Assembly: GCA_019358945.1 (NCBI GenBank)
Contig: JAHHIE010000004.1
Coordinates: forward strand, 62,001 to 126,000
Length of the DNA stretch: 64,000 nt
Direction of reading: 5' to 3'
Source: Stenomitos rutilans HA7619-LM2
Lineage (GTDB): Bacteria; Cyanobacteriota; Cyanobacteriia; Leptolyngbyales; Leptolyngbyaceae
Of this stretch, positions 48,252-57,483 are shown piece after piece. The notes below the pieces were generated by a model. It searched no databases and was not told where the DNA came from. It was given only the letters and a program-made list of their open reading frames with translations. Every line of letters starts with the position of its first letter. Position 1 is the first letter of the stretch. A program made the position numbers and the translations under genes.

Positions 48252-49793
48252 TTAACACGATCGCAGCCGCGTCAGCACCAGCACCATTTCATCTACCGCA
48301 CTTCTGACCGATGCTGTTGAAGCTCCTGAGTAGTTTGCAAGCATGCTCAGTGCCAGATCGGGATGATTGGGTGGCGTGAGGTAGCCCGACAACGCAACTA
48401 CACCCGCAATCGTGCCTGTTTTGCCTTGCAATTTGCCTTGCGCCGCCGTATTGCGAAAGCGCTTTTTGAGCGTCCCGTTGATACCTGCTACCGCTAACGA
48501 ATCACGAAAAACCTGTGCGTTTGGAGATTGAGCCATTGCTTGGAGCGTTTGCACCAACGCTTTGGGGGTGGCACGATCGCGGCTTGCCAAACCAGAGCCA
48601 TCAACCATGCGATAGCCTGCGGCATTGACACCCAAGGGTGTGAGTGTGGCTTTTACAGCCGCAATACCACTAGTCGTCGCATCCTGGCTAATGGCCGTTT
48701 GTGTGGCTCCCAGGGTTTTCAGCAGTGCTTCGGCATACGTATTGTTGCTTTCGCGGTTGGTTTCAATGAGCAGTTGCGCCAGAGGAGCTGATTCTATGGC
48801 AGCAAGTTCCACCAGGCCGGATGGGGCAGGAGTAGTTTTAACGACGGTCGCACGCTGAATGAGGATATTGGCATTGATAAGCACGGTGCGGAATTTGTCG
48901 ATCAAATAGTTGCCAGGGTTGGGGATAGAGACTGCGATCGGCTCCGATTCTGACCCAACCCGCAATTGTCCGCTGACTTGAATGATCCGCTGTGCCGTGC
49001 GTACCGCATCCACATACTCGCCACCATTGGCAGAAACCGTCACGGACTGATTCCGAAGGCTCCAGCTAGCCGCGTCTGTTGGATCATCCCACTGCACTCG
49101 TAGTGGTTGTCCCACTCGTTGGGGAAACAGCGTAAGTCCAATACCATTCTGGTTCAGCATCAAGCTATTCACAGGCGCACCATACCCCTGGAGCGTATCA
49201 TCTGTATCCCAGTTGGGGTTAACGGCAGCACCGCGAAAGTAAGTATCGTCCCCAATGAGTTGCTCTACTTGCTGTACCCCTTTCTGGCGAATCTGTTGGG
49301 CAAGGGTGGTGAGTTGGGCAGTGGTGAGGCTAGGATCGCCATGTCCAATAACGCGCAAGGTAACCAGATTGGGCTGGGGGCTATCGCCATATACAGCCGT
49401 ACGAAAGCGGTATGTTGCTCCCAGTGCGTTCAGTACAGCGGCGGTGGTCAATAGCTTGTTGTTGGAAGCAGGGGCAAGCAGTGTCGTCGCGTTACGAGCA
49501 ATCAGTGTTTTGCGGTTCGCAGGATTAGCCAGCGTTTGAACCACGATGCCCCAACGGACACCAGCCAACGCTTTTCGCTGAGTGATACGATCGATGGCGC
49601 TGCCTATCTGCGCTGGACAAAGGGTGCCTGCGGAGGCTTGCGCTAAAGACGTTGCTTGCACAAAAGCGTTGGTATTTAAAGGTGTTGCTGTCGGGCTGTG
49701 AGCCATGCTTGTCTGTACTGGCATGATAGGCACAAGCGAGATTGAAGCCGTAACAAGTAGCTTGAAGCGTCTAACAGAGGGTTCAAATTTCAT
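48252..49793 (-). CDS. dacB: D-alanyl-D-alanine carboxypeptidase/endopeptidase (PBP4 type)
   Basis: From the ATG at 49793 the product has 513 residues with an N-terminal signal (LLVTASISLVPIMPVQ). The penicillin-binding motifs are SNNK (Ser110-Lys113), SNN in ESNNTYAE and KTGT in GKTGTIAGV. It trims peptidoglycan cross-links in the periplasm. A longer in-frame start at 50018 would add 75 residues that lack family likeness. Divergent from the gene at 50032. Confidence 0.94.
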   Translation of the reverse strand: MKFEPSVRRFKLLVTASISLVPIMPVQTSMAHSPTATPLNTNAFVQATSLAQASAGTLCPAQIGSAIDRITQRKALAGVRWGIVVQTLANPANRKTLIARNATTLLAPASNNKLLTTAAVLNALGATYRFRTAVYGDSPQPNLVTLRVIGHGDPSLTTAQLTTLAQQIRQKGVQQVEQLIGDDTYFRGAAVNPNWDTDDTLQGYGAPVNSLMLNQNGIGLTLFPQRVGQPLRVQWDDPTDAASWSLRNQSVTVSANGGEYVDAVRTAQRIIQVSGQLRVGSESEPIAVSIPNPGNYLIDKFRTVLINANILIQRATVVKTTPAPSGLVELAAIESAPLAQLLIETNRESNNTYAEALLKTLGATQTAISQDATTSGIAAVKATLTPLGVNAAGYRMVDGSGLASRDRATPKALVQTLQAMAQSPNAQVFRDSLAVAGINGTLKKRFRNTAAQGKLQGKTGTIAGVVALSGYLTPPNHPDLALSMLANYSGASTASVRSAVDEMVLVLTRLRSC

Positions 49794-50031
49794 CGATCGA
49801 CAGCCAATAGGGTGAGAAGCACGTTTTGGGGAGGCAACCACAATCATTGTTATGTTGCAGTCTACGCTTTCCTGTTGCCTTCTTTGAGCGATCGGTTGAA
49901 GCGAAAGTTCCAAAAATACCTGTCTAAACGAATAGTACGCTTTCTCTCTGGCGGTAGAGGATATTCCAGAGCGGAAATGGAATGCTCGTATAGCCAAGTT
50001 AGCTCTGTAGCTTAGCACTACAGCGTTTGTT

Positions 50032-50748
50032 ATGAGAACACGAAATCCTCAAGCAACGGACAAGGACGCTATTGTCTACGCCCGACGATCGCACGGTCAT
50101 GCAGGGCTTTCATTCTTGACAACACTGGCATTTCTCCTCTCGCTGCTGAGCTTAGGCATCAGCGGTTTTTTGGCCTACCGCTTCCTTGATGTACAACAGG
50201 CAGTCTCGGTTGTAACTGATGCGCTGAATCAGAATGCAGCCCAGAAGCCTAACGCGGAGACATCGCAGACAACAAATCAACCGTCTACAAATCCAACAGC
50301 AAGTCAAACAACAGAGTCCCCTCAACCGTCTGCTCAGGCACCAACCAACAGTTTTAGCCAGCCAGGAACAACGCAACCTGCGATCGACAACAAAGCGCAG
50401 GTTGAAATTATCGCGGTCAACCGGATTCAAAATCCAAATACGAAGCTGCGGGACTTTGTCAACATCCAGTTTCGGGTGCGTCGAGTGGCTCCCAAAACCG
50501 ATGCCATTGGCTATGAGCAGGGCGTGATCTACCCTGGCAGCACCACGGCGCGCAATCCAACGACAGGCGAACCGTATCAGGCCGTCGATCGCATTAATCG
50601 TGCCACCAGCAACATCTCTGTCAGCGACCTGAATCAAAACGCGACCGCTGACGCTTATGTGTGGATGCAAATTCCCGAAAGTACAAAAGGGATCGACATT
50701 CTCATCCCCAAAACGCAAGCGTTCAAGAACGTGACGATCGCAAACTAA
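50032..50748 (+). CDS. Single-span membrane protein with Gln/Thr/Pro-rich linker
   Basis: A 238-residue protein: cytoplasmic basic N-terminus, one span at about 27-50 (FLTTLAFLLSLLSLGISGF), a low-complexity Gln/Thr/Pro/Ser linker (about 65-120) and a beta-rich domain (about 122-238, QVEIIAVNRIQNPN, DFVNIQFRVRRV). The outer domain recalls DUF4352/immunoglobulin-like modules, but I do not recognise the family. Divergent from dacB; may be envelope related. Confidence 0.7.
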   Translation: MRTRNPQATDKDAIVYARRSHGHAGLSFLTTLAFLLSLLSLGISGFLAYRFLDVQQAVSVVTDALNQNAAQKPNAETSQTTNQPSTNPTASQTTESPQPSAQAPTNSFSQPGTTQPAIDNKAQVEIIAVNRIQNPNTKLRDFVNIQFRVRRVAPKTDAIGYEQGVIYPGSTTARNPTTGEPYQAVDRINRATSNISVSDLNQNATADAYVWMQIPESTKGIDILIPKTQAFKNVTIAN

Positions 50749-50794
50749 TGCTGCCGCTGTAACATGCACTCTGAGCGTTCCAAGAAATAGCGCT

Positions 50795-50953
50795 ATGAGT
50801 AAAGGATGGTCGCCATTGCAAAGACTAGACGCACAGATTGAAGCCAGAGCGCAGGCCATCCGTGCGGATCGAGACTGGTGGCCCTGTCGGCGTGGGTGTG
50901 ACGCTTGCTGTCGTCGCCTTGCTTATCCACCTGAGTTAAGTGCAGCCGAATGA
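50795..50953 (+). pseudogene. Truncated YkgJ-type cysteine cluster protein
   Basis: 52 codons, MSKGWSPLQRLDAQIEARAQ, then CRRGCDACCRR, the N-terminal cluster of the YkgJ (CxxxCxxCC) metal-binding family. A TGA follows after SAAE, where intact members continue for another 60-100 residues. Nothing similar is seen downstream to 51000. It probably is a 5' fragment left after a deletion. It begins 47 bases after the previous gene. Confidence 0.65.
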
Positions 50954-51230
50954 TGCAAGCTAAATTAAGATTCTCTAGAACGAAGTAATTCTACGACCCA
51001 TACGTCTTCAAGTTCAATGCTTTCCCAGACCCGTCCTTCTAACACCACTACAAGCAGCCAAGTCTAGAAAGACTCGTGACTTAACTTGCCTCAGCCCTTC
51101 TTCAAGGCACTCAAATGGGTGAAGCAACACTCTAGGAGAGATCCACTTCAGATTCCTCAGTGTTGTAAGAAAGGGGGTAGCGACGACGCAGAAGCAAAAA
51201 GTATCCAGGCTTTTCTGCCTTTATGATCAA
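50954..51230. other. Non-coding stretch before MITE copy D
   Basis: About 280 bases with no gene. It follows the truncated YkgJ fragment and may include its degraded 3' part, but no coding trace is readable. Confidence 0.3.
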
Positions 51231-51382
51231 TAAGACTTACGCATTTGCCCCAAACCCTAACTTTGGGGGCTTTAATTAGCTCGATTCCCACTTTCTTGTA
51301 GTTTGCTTCCCAAAGGGTATGCCCAAAGGGCTATGAATGGGGGGCTAGGGGGCGAAAGATGACCACTTTTGCGTAAGTCCTA
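51231..51382. repeat. MITE-like element copy D
   Basis: TAAGACTTACGCA to TGCGTAAGTCCTA, 152 bases, the same length as copy C, with TA at both sides. The interior has CCCTAACTTTGGGGGC and ATGGGGGGCTAGGGGGC words. Confidence 0.8.
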
Positions 51383-51447
51383 ACAAAAAAGATGATTAAA
51401 AAAGACTCACGATAGTGATTGGCTTAACTAGGGTTAAATACGCAACT

Positions 51448-52239
51448 ATGATTGAACAAACACCGCTAAGAGCCGTCTCTTACCTGGCCCCAAACTGGTT
51501 TGGCTTTTATCAGGCAGTGGCAGAGTTTTTGAGTCGATCGCTGCTGCGAGAGGTGCAACTTGTGCAGGCAGTGTTTGATCCACTCGAAGATCCAGCGCTG
51601 TTGCAAGACCAATGGGATCTGGCTTTCATCTGTGGGCTGCCATTTCGCCGTTATTGTCAACGCGTGCCACATCAATTGCAAGCGGCAGTAGCACCCGTGA
51701 TGCAAGCGCCCCGGTATCGCAATCAACCCATCTATTTTGCAGATGTCATTGTGCACGCAAGGAGTACTTTCAATAGTTTGGAACGTTTGAATGGGTCAAT
51801 GTTCTGCTACAACGATCGCGGTTCCAATAGCGGCTATCATCTGGTACAGCAGCGCTTGCTCCAGAGTGGATCGCTACAGCCAACGCTGACCAACGCGATC
51901 GCATCTGGTTCTCATCAGCAATCCATCCGTTGGGTGCTGTCAGGACAAGCAGATTGGGCGACGATCGACAGCACCGTGTTAGAACAAGAGCTGCGTCAGT
52001 TTCCTGAACTCGCGCCTCAGCTTCGAGTAATCGAGTCCATTGGCCCATCGCCGATGCCACCCCTTGTAACAGCCACTCATTTGGGACGCGCGTTGGGCGA
52101 TCGCACTCAAGTAGCTTTACTACAGCCCGATGAAGCACTGCAAACAGCTATGCAGCAGATGATGGTTCAACGCTATACTGCGGTCAAAGCGGCAGATTAC
52201 ACAGCTATCAATAACTGCCTGGACATAATGGCAGGGTGA
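51448..52239 (+). CDS. PhnD/SsuA-type substrate-binding-like protein
   Basis: A 263-residue protein of the phosphate/phosphonate periplasmic-binding type II fold: QWDLAFICGLPFRRY, VIVHARSTFNSLERLNGSMF, NDRGSNSGYHLV and DWATIDSTVLEQ. It lacks a signal peptide, so it may stay in the cytoplasm, as some members do. No ABC permease or ATPase genes are alongside. A GTG at 51415 is in frame but I prefer the ATG at 51448. Its 3' end overlaps the convergent TPR gene by 43 bases. Confidence 0.82.
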   Translation: MIEQTPLRAVSYLAPNWFGFYQAVAEFLSRSLLREVQLVQAVFDPLEDPALLQDQWDLAFICGLPFRRYCQRVPHQLQAAVAPVMQAPRYRNQPIYFADVIVHARSTFNSLERLNGSMFCYNDRGSNSGYHLVQQRLLQSGSLQPTLTNAIASGSHQQSIRWVLSGQADWATIDSTVLEQELRQFPELAPQLRVIESIGPSPMPPLVTATHLGRALGDRTQVALLQPDEALQTAMQQMMVQRYTAVKAADYTAINNCLDIMAG

Positions 52240-53471
52240 AGACGAACCGACGTAGTTGCATGGCGCTGAGCATTTTGATAGATCTGCTTAAACAACGCGC
52301 GTTGGGTATGGCTACCGCCAAGTTCTTGAAGTCGGTGCATGACAGGCTTCAGCGTCGTAGCAGCAAGGCCCCAGTCTGCTTGAGCGTGAGCAATCAATCC
52401 CTGAGCTGTGGGCACAGCAACCTCTAGCCATGCTCGACGCTGAGATCGATCGACGGTTTGGGCATGGGCTTGAAGGCTGTCTAGCATTTCTGCAACCCAC
52501 GCCATTTTGCCTGCCCGCGCCATCGCATAGAGCGCATGCAGGTCTTGAAACGGTAACGCATGCTCATGCAGTCGAAACCGCAGGTAACTACTTAGCGCCT
52601 GCCAGCGATCGCCTACATCCACGCCCTGCAACTCTAGCCGCAAGAGTAGGGCGATCGCCCCGACCTGATCTTTGGGGGTTTCTTTGCGAGCATGCCCCCA
52701 CACACGGGTGTCATACAGTTCCAGCACCGTTTGCCAGTCACCCTGCTTTAGGTAATAAAGGGCGACATGCCACCAGTTATGCGTCAGCAGCATGGAATTG
52801 CAGGCTACCCAGGTATCGGCATGGTGTTCCATCCACGCAATGCCTTCAGCGACTCGACCTTGCGTTTCCAGTACATGAGCAACCGCGTGTTGTGCCCAGG
52901 AATCATGCCGATTCATGGTGACAGCTCTCCGTCCGATCGTTTCAGCTTGCTGCAAAGCACCACATTGCTCTAGCCCAAACGCCAGCATGCCGTAGAGATA
53001 GTGATTATTAGCGTTAGCAGGCAGCACGGTTTCTGCAAGGCGCTTCAGGTTGGTTGCTTCCCCCCGGTAGAAATAGTGATATTGCCCCTGCTGCACCGAG
53101 ATCAAATCCTGAGGATAGCTTTGAGCGATCGCCTCGTGCCATTGAATCGCTCGATCAATGGCTCCTGCGGCCCAGGCGGCGATCGCCTGAATGTACCACT
53201 GCTCGCGCTGGGTTGCCTGACGAGCGTACTGCTGAGCCGACTGAAGGTGACGGATCGCCTGACTACGATCGACCGCATTCTCTTGAGATAGAAAATGGGC
53301 AGCCGCATAGGCATGGGCGATCGCGCAGCTTGGGTCGGCGGCAAGCGCTTGGCTGATTGCGACCTCAGCGTCTTTGCCATAGCCGAGCGCCTGTTGCACA
53401 AAGTCGTTAAGGTGAACGATCGCGATCGGCGAAACGCTGGTGACCGCAAGGTCTTGAATATCTTTAAGCAT
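52197..53471 (-). CDS. TTC38-like tetratricopeptide protein
   Basis: A 424-residue all-helical protein of the TTC38 type: ALAADPSCAIAHAYAAAHFL, NNHYLYGMLAFGLEQCGA, HDSWAQHAVAHVLETQGR and LLTHNWWHVALYYLKQGD. Proteins of this group have unknown function and occur widely in bacteria and animals. No signal peptide. The last 43 bases overlap the convergent PhnD-like gene, so no terminator separates the two and antisense effects are possible. Confidence 0.88.
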   Translation of the reverse strand: MLKDIQDLAVTSVSPIAIVHLNDFVQQALGYGKDAEVAISQALAADPSCAIAHAYAAAHFLSQENAVDRSQAIRHLQSAQQYARQATQREQWYIQAIAAWAAGAIDRAIQWHEAIAQSYPQDLISVQQGQYHYFYRGEATNLKRLAETVLPANANNHYLYGMLAFGLEQCGALQQAETIGRRAVTMNRHDSWAQHAVAHVLETQGRVAEGIAWMEHHADTWVACNSMLLTHNWWHVALYYLKQGDWQTVLELYDTRVWGHARKETPKDQVGAIALLLRLELQGVDVGDRWQALSSYLRFRLHEHALPFQDLHALYAMARAGKMAWVAEMLDSLQAHAQTVDRSQRRAWLEVAVPTAQGLIAHAQADWGLAATTLKPVMHRLQELGGSHTQRALFKQIYQNAQRHATTSVRLHPAIMSRQLLIAV

Positions 53472-53610
53472 AGAAAATATCTAACGCCCGTAACTCCAAC
53501 ACCGGATCAGGTTAACACATAATACGATTATTCGGTCGGAATACGGTATTTTGCATTCACCAGACTTTCTTGCTCAGATGAGCGGTGTGAAGGTGCGTGC
53601 AGTAGACGCT

Positions 53611-55383
53611 TCAAGCTCCTGATGAATGCATCAATACGCCCCAAGGTGCAAACGCATTATCAATCCCTCTATGAGCTGGGGCCAATTCGGGGTAATGGCG
53701 GCGCAGAACCGTGAGCATTGTGTTGTTTTCAATCCAGTCCAGTCCAAACTGGGTATACACTTCAGCCCGGTAATCTTTGGTGAAGAAGCGATCGCTCTTC
53801 AGCCGTCGAGATGCCATCAGAATAAACACCCGAAACGCTGTATCGCTAAAGCCGAACCCTTCCGGCAAGTCTTCGGCATACAAACCAACCATCAAATCTA
53901 CACTGTCCACATCGTTGTTATAGACCTCGCGCAATTCCTTTGCCCACACTGGGTTGCTAGTAATGTCCTCAAACGATTTAACGCGTCCGCGACCAAGCAA
54001 TTCACGGAAGCGATTGTAACGTGGCACTCCCCGTTCTCGGTCTCGCAAAATATCAACCGCTGCTAGATCAAACGCGTCTCCATTCTCTTTCACCAGCTTT
54101 CGCAAGAAGTGGGGATAGTTGTGCAACGTCACTGCACCCGGATGCATCAACCCAAACGAGTAGAATAAATCCGCCATCGGGATGGATTCCATCAGCAGAC
54201 GGGCCTGCTTACCAAACAGGTCAAACAGAGTGTTTGTTTGAATCAATTTGCCCGTCTTGATGGAATGGAACTCATATTCATCTCGCACCAGGGGATGCAT
54301 CCGATATACAGAAGTGAATTCTTCAGTCAGGTAGTAGGGAGCGCTATGATGATCGGTGGAAGAGCCCACAATGCCGCTCAGAATCTCACTATCGCCAATG
54401 CGCCCAAAAATGCGTTTGAAGTCAGGCCCCAGAATGCCCCACCAATTGGCATGAAGCGAAATTTTGGTCGCAGGATGGGGCAGAATGGCGGGAGTCCATT
54501 CGACGGTGTGAATTTTTGCGGTTAACGCGGCAATGATCAAGCGCGCATGATTAAACAGTTGATCATCGTTCCAATCTGGATATTCCCGTTTTAGATGATC
54601 GCAAACCACATTATGTTCTTTGACAAAAAGGGTATGTAGCAATCCCATTGCTAACCACCAGGTGCCTGGATTGCCCACGCGATCGATGCCGGTAGTTGGA
54701 TCAATGGGCAGTAATCCATCCTTTCCAATCTGCATCTTCCCATCTACATGGGAACGTAGCTCGTCAATCCGCTCCTGGCTACTACCGTAGATTTGGGACG
54801 CATCCCACCAATGAGTTTCGTGGTTGATAAAGGTTGCAGGATGGTTAGAATCACCTGTACGGGTGGGATCATCGAGCGTCTTGTCGATCGCCAGCGGTTG
54901 GTGATGTTCCTGTTCCCAAGGGTCATCGGGTGTTAAAGGAACATTGATTTTATGATCAGGCTGGTTGTTACCATGACTGAACCAATCATGCGTTTCAAAC
55001 TGAATCCACGCAGCGGCTAACAAATTTAAGATCGTAGCGGGTTTGAATTCCTCTCGTGCCAGTAGTTTGCTACTCACCAAACGGGGGCTTGGCTTGAGTA
55101 AATTTGCCTCATCGACGATCGCATCGTTTAAAGGCACATTACGCCCAAAGCGAGTGCCTACCATGCCCATTTCTGGATGCTCAAGGTCGTTATAGCTGCC
55201 ATCTGCTGTGCGAGCCATTAAGTGGTGACCATCGGCACTTGGTGCAGGAGGGCGCGGCAATTTGTCTTTTTGCGGTAATTGGGATGTGTCATGAAGATTT
55301 TTGTCTCGTAACACTTGACGAAACTTAAATAATTCGAGCAAGGCTAAAGGGGTAGGTAGCTGATGCCAGAGTTTTTTAGACAT
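53611..55383 (-). CDS. Animal-type heme peroxidase / alpha-dioxygenase-like enzyme
   Basis: A 590-residue heme enzyme of the PIOX (pathogen-inducible oxygenase)/linoleate diol synthase branch. The distal His132 is in FETHDWFSHG. The cyclooxygenase signature YRMHPL places a catalytic Tyr360 and proximal His363 with the spacing of COX and plant alpha-dioxygenase. Those residues mean a fatty acid radical dioxygenase rather than a simple peroxidase. No signal peptide. It is divergent from six genes that include two catalase-like proteins, a DyP peroxidase and a lipase. Substrate and regiochemistry are unknown. Confidence 0.93.
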   Translation of the reverse strand: MSKKLWHQLPTPLALLELFKFRQVLRDKNLHDTSQLPQKDKLPRPPAPSADGHHLMARTADGSYNDLEHPEMGMVGTRFGRNVPLNDAIVDEANLLKPSPRLVSSKLLAREEFKPATILNLLAAAWIQFETHDWFSHGNNQPDHKINVPLTPDDPWEQEHHQPLAIDKTLDDPTRTGDSNHPATFINHETHWWDASQIYGSSQERIDELRSHVDGKMQIGKDGLLPIDPTTGIDRVGNPGTWWLAMGLLHTLFVKEHNVVCDHLKREYPDWNDDQLFNHARLIIAALTAKIHTVEWTPAILPHPATKISLHANWWGILGPDFKRIFGRIGDSEILSGIVGSSTDHHSAPYYLTEEFTSVYRMHPLVRDEYEFHSIKTGKLIQTNTLFDLFGKQARLLMESIPMADLFYSFGLMHPGAVTLHNYPHFLRKLVKENGDAFDLAAVDILRDRERGVPRYNRFRELLGRGRVKSFEDITSNPVWAKELREVYNNDVDSVDLMVGLYAEDLPEGFGFSDTAFRVFILMASRRLKSDRFFTKDYRAEVYTQFGLDWIENNTMLTVLRRHYPELAPAHRGIDNAFAPWGVLMHSSGA

Positions 55384-55907
55384 TGTGCGATCGCCTCACG
55401 AAGACCATTAACAATAAAAAAATTAACAAGTTAGTTTTTCGTCAACATACTTGTTGAAAGCACTAGGGGCTGTCATCAATGACTCATGCAGATGGCTTGC
55501 AGCAGAGATTCTAGCCCCTAGTCTCGTTTGTTAGGACGGGCGCGATTATGCCGATACCTCAAGCTTTCTGAGCTTGATTGATGACGCGCCCCAGCAGAAG
55601 CACTCTAGCAACTTCCATAGAGGGAGGCAGCACCCTTTCGGGTACTATCAGATTTTGCATGAGCTTTGTAGAATAGCGTGCATGAATCAACTGAGAGAAA
55701 AATCAAAAGGTCGTCGCTAGTGCTTCGTTGCGTCATTGCTTATTCAAGTGCTGGTGGTGCCTCCTGACGATGTACTAGTGAGGATCACTCAAGGACTGAT
55801 CGAGCCGCTTTCTGACGAAATACTACCGTTATCTAACGTGCTACTGCTCAAAAATCAGGCAGTTGTTTATATTCGCTCAATAAAACTTATTGCTAAAGAT
55901 CATACCA
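55384..55907. other. Divergent promoter region of the heme-enzyme cluster
   Basis: About 520 bases between the dioxygenase-like gene and the plus-strand set, which should contain both promoters. No known operator was recognised. A short frame at 55736-55921 lacks family likeness. Confidence 0.4.
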
Positions 55908-56825
55908 ATGCAAAGCTCTGAGAAAATTACACCATTTGATCAGGCAATTCAGGCTAATGATGCTCTACCGAGTGATTACACAGCCTGGAATGCTGACGAA
56001 AAGCAGAGGTTCTTGTGGCATGAACGCATTCTGCCTTCTCAATACGATCGCCTGCCTGCACTTAAGAAAATTGATGTCATTGGCTTATTTCTCACGGTTC
56101 TCAACGCAAAGATGGATTGCACCTCTGATGAAGCGCCACGGCATTGGAAAAAAGCCATTCACGCTCATGCCAGCGTCGCAACAATTAAATTTGTGCCAGT
56201 GCCAGATATGCCCTTCACAGGATTGTTTAAGGGTGCTGATTATGGACTTTTGCGCTTATCTCTTACTGGAAAACCCGACGATCGTGGTTTTGCACCGGGT
56301 CTGGCAGTGAAATTTTTGATTGATGGGCAACCATCAGCCAATTTTTCAGCGCTGGTATCGCTGGATGGACAGGGTAGAAACTATAACTTTTTTGCTCACG
56401 AGTTTTCCAATATTGTGCCTGTGGTCAATCATCTTGGCCCAAAATTGATTAATTTGATCTTTAGGCGAGCCTCTCGCTTTCCCACAAAGCTTGATCTTCA
56501 AAATTTAGGAGCCGTTGATCAAAATGGGCGGGCAGAGAAAGCGCCTCATTATCCTTTACGTATTTTTTTAGTGCCTAATCCATCGGTGCAGTTTGTCGAA
56601 ACGCCTCATGATTTTAGAACTGATCTAGCGACAATCTCACCAGGAACACCGCTGTTTTCAGTGTATGGGGTTGAGCCAGCAACGGGGAATGACGACGTTG
56701 ATCGAGCAGACTATCGACAAAAAGCTCAGCTCATTGGCTCGATCGAAACGACATCAGAATTTGTGTCATCTGACTATGGCGATCGACGCTTGTTCTTTAG
56801 ACATCAGCGCTTTCGTAGTCAATAA
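55908..56825 (+). CDS. Catalase-like protein of the heme-enzyme cluster
   Basis: A 305-residue protein. IHAHASVATIKFVPV, GLLRLSLTGKPDDRGFAPG and GLAVKFLIDG follow the order of the catalase distal side (His, then RxS, then GxAxKF). The proximal RxxxY is not evident, so heme ligation is uncertain. Similar short catalase-related proteins (cAOS type) convert fatty acid hydroperoxides. An in-frame TTG at 55890 is a less likely start. It is first in the plus-strand set. Confidence 0.6.
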   Translation: MQSSEKITPFDQAIQANDALPSDYTAWNADEKQRFLWHERILPSQYDRLPALKKIDVIGLFLTVLNAKMDCTSDEAPRHWKKAIHAHASVATIKFVPVPDMPFTGLFKGADYGLLRLSLTGKPDDRGFAPGLAVKFLIDGQPSANFSALVSLDGQGRNYNFFAHEFSNIVPVVNHLGPKLINLIFRRASRFPTKLDLQNLGAVDQNGRAEKAPHYPLRIFLVPNPSVQFVETPHDFRTDLATISPGTPLFSVYGVEPATGNDDVDRADYRQKAQLIGSIETTSEFVSSDYGDRRLFFRHQRFRSQ

Positions 56826-56912
56826 ATGTATGGCAATCAGGAATTGTTGATTTAAGCTTGTATGCATTCTCAGCACTCAAAACCTAAACATTCAACCCAA
56901 TGAGGTGATGGA

Positions 56913-57353
56913 ATGACCATAACAACAGTGACAACAGCCGACATGACCAACATGTCTCAAGCCGAACTCGATGATCTGTATCAGAAAAGTCCCGCAGGTG
57001 CTCTACCTGATGGCGATAGTCAGGGTACGGCAATGGTGCTTCCAGGTTCCTGGTTGAGCAAGGTGCTGATGCCGTTGATCAAGGGATTGGCCTGGAAAGG
57101 AAAAGTTTTTCATCGAGATCAGGAGTACCTGTTCAATAAAGTGTCTCCCTTTGGTATCCAGCTAGTGAAGGCGCAAATTTACAAAGGTGATAGCTGGGTT
57201 GATGGTGGAGACGCGATCGTCTTGGACTATGCCAAAACGTCTTTTGTGGCACATAAAATCCGAGATGAAATCCGAGAAGTGGCACCAGGGCTTTATCTAG
57301 GGCAGGCATATTGGGGTAAAACAAGAGTTTTGAATTTCATTCTTGAGTTCTAA
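56913..57353 (+). CDS. Conserved-looking protein of unknown function
   Basis: A 146-residue cytoplasmic protein; a GAGGTG ribosome site precedes the ATG. Motifs PAGALPDGDSQGTAMVLPGS, LAWKGKVF, VDGGDAIVLDYAKTS and IRDEIREVAPGLYLGQAYWG look like a single compact beta-rich domain. I recall the general layout from proteins near peroxidases or lipoxygenases but cannot name the family. The gene is 87 bases after the catalase-like gene. Confidence 0.75.
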   Translation: MTITTVTTADMTNMSQAELDDLYQKSPAGALPDGDSQGTAMVLPGSWLSKVLMPLIKGLAWKGKVFHRDQEYLFNKVSPFGIQLVKAQIYKGDSWVDGGDAIVLDYAKTSFVAHKIRDEIREVAPGLYLGQAYWGKTRVLNFILEF

Positions 57354-57483
57354 AGAGTAGGAGCACAAGGTCTTGTGTCCTACAGAGGCAAAGATGGATC
57401 AAGATGAATGCACGATGGTGAGATGATCAGCGCTGTATCATCACAACTATGAATCAAATCCTATTGAAACTGAGTTATGGATC

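Noticed and set aside
50152-50859. 235-residue minus-strand frame rich in Cys and Arg
   Set aside because: Antisense of the gene at 50032; composition is what the reverse of a Gln/Thr/Pro-rich linker gives.
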